Assembly (NCBI GenBank): GCA_000827205.1
Contig: KN832555.1
Span: forward strand, 2,054,179-2,118,178
Origin: Plicaturopsis crispa FD-325 SS-3
Lineage: Eukaryota; Basidiomycota; Agaricomycetes; Amylocorticiales; Amylocorticiaceae
Length of the DNA stretch: 64,000 bases
Direction: 5' to 3'
Shown: positions 57,019 to 64,000 of the stretch, one piece after another
Layout of the letters: each line of letters opens with the position of its first letter
Position numbering within the stretch: position 1 is the first letter of the stretch
The notes under the pieces: model-generated
Database searches by the model: none
Told to the model about the DNA's origin: nothing
Seen by the model: the letters and a program-made list of their open reading frames with translations, nothing else
Program-made: the position numbers and the translations under genes

Positions 57019-57349
57019 CGAATATTAGGGTAAATGCCGTTATGAAAATCGCAAAAGCTGATTTTTTTTGCCCGGATGATTTGCGAGGGACGGATCCCAT
57101 TTTGCCCGGATGGCAACTGGCCTTATTGCCTTTTCGGGCGCTTTACCCAGCCAAAAGATCACGTGCATACGCGCAAAATTTTGGTGGCGGCGCCTGCGGC
57201 GCCGCCCCCTCCCCCTGCAAAAATTTTGCCCGGACGCGACATGGCCTCCCTCGCAGATGGCAAGATTTTTGCCCGGATGGCACATGGCCTTCCTGGGAGA
57301 AGTGCAAATTTTGCCCGGATGATTCAAACGGCATTTACCCTAATATTCG
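57019..57349. mobile_element. MITE-like non-autonomous DNA element with perfect 23-bp TIRs
   Basis: A 331-bp unit is bounded by exact inverted repeats, 57019-57041 (CGAATATTAGGGTAAATGCC + GTT) and 57327-57349. The outer AATATT is itself palindromic and appears at both ends, so a target-site duplication of TA, TTA or AATATT could lie inside the repeats. The interior is unlike neighbouring DNA: five copies of TTTTGCCCGGATG or near copies and a GC-rich palindrome near 57186-57206. No transposase is encoded; small ORFs inside are by-products of the repeats. The superfamily (Tc1/mariner, PIF/Harbinger or other) cannot be fixed without other copies. The perfect TIRs suggest fairly recent insertion. 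Confidence 0.8.
57066..57321 (+). repeat. Five dispersed copies of a 13-bp motif inside the element
   Basis: TTTTGCCCGGATG occurs at 57066-57078, 57100-57112, 57267-57279 and 57309-57321, and as TTTTGCCCGGACG at 57224-57236, all in the same orientation and spaced 30-110 bp apart. Confidence 0.9.
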
Positions 57350-57580
57350 GGGGTCCTTGTATGCGCCGTACCTGTGACATGGAACACCTTCCGATAGCTC
57401 AGGGCCTTCGATGCTCTTCGATGTCGGCGTTTCGTATTCAAGGCACACAGCCCAGAATAGTACAAGGACAACGTGAAAGAGAGTTGGTATAAAATGGTCC
57501 ATAACACGTATACAGATGAAGTAAGTACATATACAGCCGACTACCATGTCGTATGATACACCCACAGACGAGCGGTTCCA

Positions 57581-58841
57581 TTACTCTTGCATACCCATGT
57601 CCTCGTTGGCCTTGACACCTCCGAGGAGCAACCCGTCTTGCAGGTCGACCTGTCACAGCGGATTATTAGCCAAGCGATGTGAAGAGAGATGGCGGCTCCA
57701 GCAAACGCACCTTTGGAAACTCGGCGCGCTCCGACAACATCGATTCACCCCAGCAGAGCATTTTCAACAGGCTCACGAGCTTGACCTCCTTCCCCTGGCT
57801 GAGGCTTTCGAGGATCGCCGCGTTGACCTCCCCAGCGGTCTTCATCCGCTGCGCGGGGGAGAGAAGTTCAGATATGGCCGGAGGCGCAGACGGGGAGGTG
57901 TCAAACGCAAGAAGTGCCATCGTGCGTTCGAGTTCCGATAAGAACTCGGGGCTTTCCTCTCCGCGCGGTGCGAGCTCATCTTGTGCAAACTTGAGCGCCT
58001 CCGCAATGCGTCCGTGGCGGATGTATTCGATAAGCTTCTGCTGCTGCAAATGAAAATACAGTGCCGGGTTCGTATCCAAGATCTAGCAATATGCACAGGC
58101 GTGTCAGTAAATGGAAGATGCAACGCCACAAGCCAAAAAGGAAGAGGAAAAAATCATATTGAAGACTGAAGTTTGGTGTTTACGAATATCATCACCGATC
58201 CCGAAGGGATCGTAAGAGTGGTGCATGAAACAATTTAATCATTTGACCGTCGCCGGCGGCACGGTCTACAGACGAAGCGTAGCTAACAATAAGCTCACCT
58301 CGGGATTCAAGTCGTTAACCCGCGTGATGGCGTCTTCAACATCACCACGCTGTAGGGCTTCGCGGATGATCATGCGGCTCTCGATGCTCTCGAAATCGAC
58401 GGGAGGCGTCAGGTTGGCTTCCTGACTAAACTCCTCCGCAGCAGACTTGTATCCCTCTATGACGAGGTAGTCCATAACGAGGCGGTTTAAATCACTGGTG
58501 GAAAGTATTACGCGTCAGCACAACCGCATGATGTGATTCTCGAAAAACGTCTGCGCAGGGACGAGGACGAGGTGTCAGATAATACATGCATATGTTTTTT
58601 GTTGTCTCTTCAAATTAGATTCAGAGAGATTCCCAATTTTTTGTCATCTTCGATCCTCGTCCATGCGCGACGTGAAAATGAAACACATGGGCACTCACTC
58701 TTTTGTGACGGGCACATTGTGCAGTCTGCGCTCCCATTCTTCTTTGGCTATCGGGAATTTGGGCGGCTACCAGAGACCAGAACATAGATAAGCATAAGCA
58801 CGACCACGACGCAAGGCGAGACGACAGAAAGCACTGACCAT
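57581..58841 (-). CDS. GID8: GID8/TWA1 homologue, subunit of the GID/CTLH ubiquitin ligase
   Basis: It is a scaffold subunit of the GID/CTLH E3 ligase, which in yeast degrades gluconeogenic enzymes. Five exons (58839-58841, 58699-58766, 58299-58494, 57711-58082, 57581-57649) encode 235 residues. The ATG alone forms the coding part of exon 1 and is followed at once by a GTCAGT donor. A LisH motif covers DLNRLVMDYLVIEGYKSAAEEF. The CTLH part has RMIIREALQRGDVEDAITRVN. CRA-domain helices follow with LDTNPALYFHLQQQKLIEYIRHGRIAEAL and TMALLAFD. The C-terminus ends NEDMGMQE. Domain order and length fit GID8 exactly. Confidence 0.94.
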
Positions 58842-59060
58842 TGGAGTGATGAAGACCAGAGGGAAAAGATTTTTAAGGTCGACGGTTACTTTAGGGCAGG
58901 CTTGTGGCGTAGTTCACGGCGTCCATGGACCGAGTGGCTGAGCCTGTAACTTTAAGGACAAGTTCACTATGTTCTAAACCTATGCACGACGGTCTATACG
59001 ACGTAGTAGACATTGAGAAGAACATGTAACTCTACAACAGACACGTACGGACAGACAAGG

Positions 59061-60767
59061 TCAGGATTTATGCCGTTCTTCCCACTTCTTCTGCCATTCA
59101 TTCAACCGGTACATGAGGTCGGCCCATTCTGCCTCCGTAGCCACGCCGCGCAGCCACTCTTCTTGAGCTCCCAGCTCCTCAACACGCGCCCATGCCCTCT
59201 TCAGGTAGACGTAGTCATTCGCGTCCCGTCTCCACCCCTCCACGTATCGCTTATCGTCCCGCGGGATCGCCCCCCTCTCCTTCAAATACTCGACCACGTC
59301 GTCCTGATAGTCGAACCGCGTGCCGTTCCCTACCAGCCGGTGCCCGACGTAATACGGATCCCACCCATGCTCCCGCAGTTCCTCCTCGTGCCGCGCAAGG
59401 TCCGCAAGCAGCTCCTCGCGCGGGGGGAACAGCTCGGGTGAAGCGATAAGGTGTGCCGCATAGAGGCTCTGCGCGATGTCCGAGGGGCAGTTCGATATGA
59501 TGATAGGGAGACCGATGAAGGTGAGCGCGTTCTGTGGCCAGGAGGGACACAACGAGACGATATGCTGGTGCAGGGGGAATAGGTAGCGCAGGTTCGTGAC
59601 CAGCCCGCCGTTGGTCGATTTATTCGAGTTCGCGGTCGGGTCTAGCTTTATGGAGCCGCTGTTTTCGAGGAAGGGCACCCGCAGCTCGTACCCGGTTCCA
59701 AGGATAAGCGCATCCACATCAGGGACAACGGTACCATCTTGGAATACGATCGCATCGGGTGTGAAGTGGGAAATCTCTGGCTTTTCGACAACCGGCGCCG
59801 GAGGACTCTCGTAGAACTCGCCCTTCTCTCTAACGGATTGGTATACCTGTCGAAGATGTCCGCATTATCATCTGTTCATATGTGAACGCCTGGAATACTC
59901 ACACTACGCGCGTGTTTCGCAACCTGGCGGGCCGCGTCGCGTCCACTTGCTCCTATGTACGATTGAGTATGCCGCGCCACATAGGAACATGAAAACGCGT
60001 ACCAGATCCCACTACCACGACATTCCTATTGGCGTAGCGCTCGGGTTCTCTGTAAAATATCGAATGCAAGATTTCCCGCTTCGGACCGCTTGCAGGAGTG
60101 TTCGCGAGCCACGCTTCCTGTCCGCGGAAATGGGGAATATGGGGGTGATGATTATGGCCGTTTGCGACGATGAGATGGTCGAACTGGCGTTGGACAGTCT
60201 CGTTCAAGTGGTCACGAAGTGTGACGTTCCAATGACCAGCCGTTGGCGAGCCATCCCACGCGGACGCGACAACAGTGTGGTTCAGGCGGATATGATCCCA
60301 CAGGTCGTAGTGCGTCGCGAAATCATGGTGATATCGTTCGACAGCTTCGTGACTTGGGTACAGTGCGGTGCCCGGCGGGAATGTGAAACCCGGATACGTC
60401 ATGGTAGGATGAGGCGTGTTCGTATGAAGAAGCGGATAGAGCGGGGTCTCAGGCAGCACAGGCGGATGCGGAGTGTTGGGGTCTGGAAGCCTAGCTTTCC
60501 GTCAGTATGTTTTTGCCTACATCACCAGACATGGATCTCACCAGACGCCTCCTACACTTCTCCGTTGCTCGTACAGGACAATATCCCAGTTCCCCCGCGT
60601 CTCCTCGGGGAAGTCTAACAGTGTCTTTAACACAGCGAGCCCCGCACTCCCCGCACCGACGACTGCGATGGACTTCGTCGGTTTGACGTCGACCGGCGCC
60701 GCATCGTGTGCGGCCCAGCTCCAGTTGAGTGTGAGGACAGAAAATACGGCCTGGATGATGTTCACCA
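59061..60767 (-). CDS. Flavin-containing monooxygenase
   Basis: This FAD/NADPH-dependent monooxygenase would oxygenate a soft nucleophile (N or S) in a small molecule; the substrate is unknown. About four exons on the minus strand encode roughly 520 residues. The start used is ATG 60767 (MVNIIQAVFSVLTLNWSWAA), a hydrophobic stretch suggesting ER signal or membrane anchor. The FAD Rossmann motif is SIAVVGAGSAGLAVLK. The NADPH motif is VVVVGSGASG. An FMO-identifying-like sequence lies between FRGQEAW and GPKREILHS. The late block LILGTGYELRVPFL is also typical. The frame is open upstream from a GTG, so an additional upstream exon cannot be excluded. Confidence 0.87.
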
Positions 60768-61359
60768 TCTTGGGGAGCCTGTGCAAGCAGGCGTACCCCG
60801 GAAGGCTCACTAATATGTTAGTTACATTCCTTGATCGTCATAACGGAGCAAGGTTGCGTGCAGGTCAGATATGGTCATCCCCGACTTCGATTGCGTGCTC
60901 GGGCATGCGCGTGAGCGGAACATCTAAACGGTTGTGAATCAACTAGCAAGCATTAGATTTTAAACAATATTAATGAGGGTTTGAGGGTACAGTTTACTAC
61001 GGGGACTAGAGGACGTACCTGTCCCGGGCTATCATTGAATGAGTGAGATTGGACCAAGATCAGCGGAGGAAACGCTTGACTCCTCGGATGTCGGAAATTA
61101 CAAGACCTCACTTTGCGAGCCGTGGTAAACTCATAAAATCCAGCCCTCACGGGGAGCCGCAGGGATGCGATACATGCAGAAATAGACGGCATTCGTATCC
61201 GGGTACAGAGATGGTGTCATATCGAGTCGAGTCGCCTCCAGAGGTATCATGCTTTAGAGACGACGCCTCCAGACCGAATCATATCAAAGAAGTCGTCTTT
61301 TTCGACAGCACCTGGGAGAAGAGACGCATGAGTCTTACCACAAGGAAACACGGTACATG
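60768..61359. other. Intergenic stretch between FMO start and RRP15 end
   Basis: No gene is seen. If the monooxygenase has an upstream exon it would lie near 60810-60930. Confidence 0.4.
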
Positions 61360-62072
61360 CTACGCACTTTCTTTACCCCGTCCGATGATATTATCCTTGT
61401 GCTTTCCTTTCCCCTTCTTCAATTTCTTGTCGAGGTCCGGTGCAGGCAACGACGGCTTGCCCGTCCCTCTCGACGCTTTCGACTCTTCGGCGGCGGCGGC
61501 AGTAGCGGTTTGGGATTGTTGAATAGCGTTGAATAGTTTTACGACTGGCAATCCACCATTCATAAAATTCACTGAAGCAGATGAGATTGTAGGGCAGAAG
61601 AAAACGCACCTCCTCGTTGTGCGACCTTGCGCAGCGCACGCTCGCCTTCACCTCCCCATCCTCCGATGATGTCCCTAATTCTGCCCTTGTCCTCCCTCTC
61701 TTTCCGCTCTATCTGGAGGACCTTCTTTGCCTTCAGCTCCAACTTCTCGTCATTCTTTTTGCGCGCGACGGATGGTTTGAGTGATAGCGGTAACGTAGAC
61801 GGTGCATCTGTGTTGAGCAGAGACTGGAGGGTAGCACCAAAGTGCGAAGGCTCTGTAGCACGTCGTTTGCGCTTCAACGTCTTTTTAGATTTCGTCCACT
61901 TTGCCCCGGCGATTTCGTCGTCGGTGTCTGGGGAGCCTTCTGAGCCATCGCTGCTTGATTGACCTGCATCGCCGTCGTCTGAGTTTTCATCAAGGTCGCT
62001 TTCCTCAGCATCGCTGATATGGTCGGCCTCGTCGGCCTCTTCAGATAGTTTTTGTCGTTTTACGGGAGGCAT
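61360..62072 (-). CDS. RRP15: Ribosome biogenesis protein RRP15
   Basis: It is a nucleolar factor needed for pre-60S assembly and 27S rRNA processing in yeast. Two exons (61610-62072 and 61360-61544) encode 215 residues. An acidic N-terminal region with Asp/Glu/Ser runs (DAEESDLDENSDD) precedes the conserved domain, which has HFGATLQSLLN, LELKAKKVLQIERKEREDKGR and ERALRKVAQRGVVKLFNAIQQ. The acceptor at 61545 was chosen over an earlier one because it restores the continuous GVVKLFNAI motif. The tail is Lys-rich. A telomere-repeat-like box is 78 bases upstream of the ATG. Confidence 0.92.
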
Positions 62073-62424
62073 GGGACTGGATGTACAACACTCGGCTGGT
62101 GGATGGATGAAGAAGAAAAGAAACCAAATATTTACAAGTCCCTACGATTTTAGGGTTAGGGTTACATATACATACGGCCGCATCCCCGCGCGGCGCGATC
62201 ACATCGCGTTGCAACTGAAGTTCACTGAACGCTGTTCAAACCGTCTACGTTAACGTTATACTTTACTGACCTCGTCCCTTCAGTTTCCATTGACGAACTT
62301 GGCTTCCAGAGCTATCGCGTGCAACAGATTACCCGTTACTGCGTACAGGAGAACAAGGATCCAGGCAAAGTAACTACCAGGCCTGGTTCATCACGCCGAG
62401 AGGCTCCCTTGAGGCGTCCGTCCT
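62073..62424. other. Divergent region between RRP15 and the ankyrin-DIL gene
   Basis: Both genes are transcribed away from this 352-bp region. It contains the TTAGGG-repeat box at 62150-62164. No other gene is seen. Confidence 0.55.
62150..62164 (+). promoter_or_regulatory. Telomere-repeat-like box (TTAGGGTTAGGGTTA)
   Basis: Two and a half exact TTAGGG units lie 78 bases upstream of the RRP15 start and 261 bases upstream of the ankyrin-DIL start. In yeasts, Tbf1-type factors bind such sites at ribosome-biogenesis and snoRNA promoters. A regulatory role here is inference; an interstitial telomeric scar is the alternative. Confidence 0.5.
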
Positions 62425-64000
62425 ATGGATCTTTCTCCCGAGCCAGATCTCAAACCTCTCTATCCAAATCCTGCCGATATCGATGCCTTGCTTTCCCAGC
62501 ATTCCGGCTTGGCTCCCGCGCAGAAAGCAGAACTCGTTCACCACTGCTTATCGCGCGCCTGCCTCTTCGGTGATCTCTCAGTCCTGACCTATCTCCTGTC
62601 CGACCGGCAGGCGCAAAACTACGTGGATTTAGGCGTTCAGGACGATGACGGCCTTGGCTTCATAAGTCTTACCATTCACGGGTTTGGGTCCGACTCTGAG
62701 CGCGATGTCGAGAGAGAGGAGTGTGTTCGGTTCCTTGTGGCACAAGGTGCGGACGTGAACGCAGCAGATAAATGTACGTTCGTAGCCTACTTTAAGCGTT
62801 GCTACATAGCTGAAAGCATTTCTCATTAGCGGGATGGACTCCTCTTCATCATGCGGCACTACTGTCACCCCCTACGCTCATATCGTACCTGATGACCCAC
62901 GGCGCCAACTTGTTCGCCGAGACGCGTCGCAAATTGACCGCGCTCGATATTGTTACCGCTCATTCAATTCTACCAGGACGAGAAGATATCGCGTTGCTTC
63001 TGGAAGAAGCCATGCGCGGTGAAGGATGGAGCGGTGGCCGAATGGAGGAACGTCGTCGAGTTGTAGATGAACGAATAAAGCGCAAGACCAGGCAGAAGAC
63101 AGTGCGCGAAGATGTTGGAAAAGTTCTCGATGTCAGTCCCAAATGGTGGGGAAATGTTGACTCCGAGATGTTTTTCGCCGACTCGGACTCGGACTCGGAT
63201 GAAGAAGACGAGGGTGATACGGACGAGAGTGTCTACGTGAGTGGCACAACTCTTCACCGACAACGAGCATTGCGCTGAATGATACCCCAGACCCCACCCG
63301 TGGATTATTCCTCCATGCTGGTCTTCTCACCGCCCGCCCTTCCGCAAATATTTGACTCGGTCATAATCAATTTCCAGCCGTCGTTGCGTAATGCACAGCC
63401 GGCAAATACGCTCTACCTCCTGGCGCGTTTCGCATGTCTGACTTGCGATCACACCTGGCTTGAAGATCTCATCATTGGCGCCACGGATGCTATCGAAGAG
63501 ACTTTCTTTGTCCGTTCATCCCATTTTCTAGTCCTTTACACGTCTGAACGTCTTGTGATTTCCAGAATCGCCCGGACGATGTCACATGTTTGACGTTCTG
63601 GCTTTACAACACTACGATGTGGCTGCACCTTATGCAGTGCGACAAGTCGATTAACGAGGCTTGTGAAATGCTAGGCTCATTCGAGCTCATCGAGGAAGTG
63701 ATCAACTCAGTCTTCGGTAACTACATACATTCAGTGACAATCTTGTGCGCTAGATAATTTACTCCGGGCATCCAGTGTTCATCATCCGCTTCGCCGAACG
63801 ACGGATAGACCAGCTACTCGACTCAGCAATCCTCGACCACGCGCCCCTTCCCGGGGAATTCGACTCTGTGCAGTTTGAATCCGAATGGTCGTTCCTGCGG
63901 ACGTTTACCGCGAAGAAAAAGGGCAACGCTCCAGCGAACCCGCCTCCTGCGTCTGTGCGCGGCGGGACACCCTCATCTCCGCCCGCTGGCAGCCGACCAC
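62425..64000 (+). CDS. Ankyrin repeat plus dilute (DIL) domain protein, partial at window end
   Basis: Exons 62425-62773, 62830-63236, 63291-63509, 63566-63716 and 63776 onward run past the window end. Residues 60-180 contain ankyrin repeats (FLVAQGADVNAADK, GWTPLHHAALLSPPTLISYLMTHGAN). An acidic DSDSDSDEEDEG stretch follows, then the start of a dilute domain: LYLLARFACLTCDHTWLEDLI, FWLYNTTMWLHLMQCD and INSVFVFIIRFAERRIDQLL. This combination is a known fungal architecture; the DIL domain is otherwise the cargo-binding tail of class V myosins. The likely role is in membrane or cargo binding near the actin or secretory system, by inference. The 3' end is missing. Confidence 0.9.
63180..63199 (+). 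repeat. Short GACTCG tandem repeat
   Basis: Three and a third GACTCG units encode the Asp-Ser repeat in the ankyrin-DIL protein. Confidence 0.7.

Noticed and set aside
57040-57327. 95-codon minus-strand frame inside the MITE-like element
   Set aside because: It is made of the internal repeat translated several times and has no transposase motif.
58900-58985. tRNA-Ser-like string (ACCGAGTGGCTGAG)
   Set aside because: The rest of a cloverleaf, including the T-loop and a matching acceptor stem, cannot be formed.
1-64000. LTR retroelements, virus-like elements, CRISPR arrays or rRNA
   Set aside because: No reverse transcriptase, integrase, capsid-like frame, long terminal repeat, spacer-repeat array or rRNA segment was recognised on reading both strands.

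Overview
The window is nuclear DNA of a filamentous basidiomycete, most likely an agaricomycete. Genes are dense, cut by many short introns of about 45-70 nt with GT-AG ends, and split into very small exons. The proteins are typical fungal ones: a BCK1-type MAPKKK, a CDC3-class septin, GID8, a fungal CSL factor, a COX13-type subunit 6A and a fungal nitrilase. The genus cannot be fixed from sequence alone. Gene models were built by hand from reading frame, splice signals and remembered family motifs; no search was run. About 29 protein genes, one gene relic, one doubtful relic and one DNA-transposon-like element are supported. No rRNA, tRNA, CRISPR array, LTR element or virus-derived gene was recognised.

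Layout. 0.7-7.8 kb: a DUF4203 membrane protein, an unknown protein and a CSL transcription factor. 8.4-10.5 kb: pyruvate kinase behind a clear TATA box. 10.9-17.7 kb: two tandem DXD glycosyltransferase genes with the same five-exon structure, separated by 1.85 kb that may hold a decayed gene. 18.1-21.6 kb: ribulose-phosphate 3-epimerase, divergent from a small secreted repeat protein, then a 2-hydroxyacid dehydrogenase. 21.9-30.1 kb: housekeeping genes RPN2, COX6A, importin alpha and LSM5. 30.4-32.3 kb: the least ordinary part, with an unannotated small protein predicted to be N-myristoylated, a broken second copy of it, and a 141-residue homeodomain protein. 33.4-43.1 kb: mitochondrial bS16, an acyl-CoA-binding/ankyrin protein, succinate-CoA ligase alpha, a transportin-3/Mtr10 importin and a septin.

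43.7-51 kb: an unknown Ser/Pro-rich protein, a nitrilase, mitochondrial mS35 divergent from a CXXC zinc-binding protein, and an IQ-motif protein whose frame closes only through microexons of 10 and 13 nt. 51.3-56.1 kb: the BCK1-like MAPKKK. 57.0-57.35 kb: a 331-bp element with perfect 23-bp terminal inverted repeats and five internal copies of a GCCCGGATG motif. 57.6-62.1 kb: GID8, a flavin monooxygenase and RRP15 with a telomere-repeat-like box upstream. 62.4 kb to the end: an ankyrin plus dilute-domain protein running off the window.

No operon-like functional cluster is present. Shared themes are mitochondrial function (COX6A, bS16m, mS35, succinate-CoA ligase), nuclear import (importin alpha, transportin), protein turnover (RPN2, GID8) and morphogenesis (septin, MAPKKK, ankyrin-DIL). 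The best leads for something undescribed are the myristoylated protein family, the compact homeodomain protein beside it, and the microexon gene.
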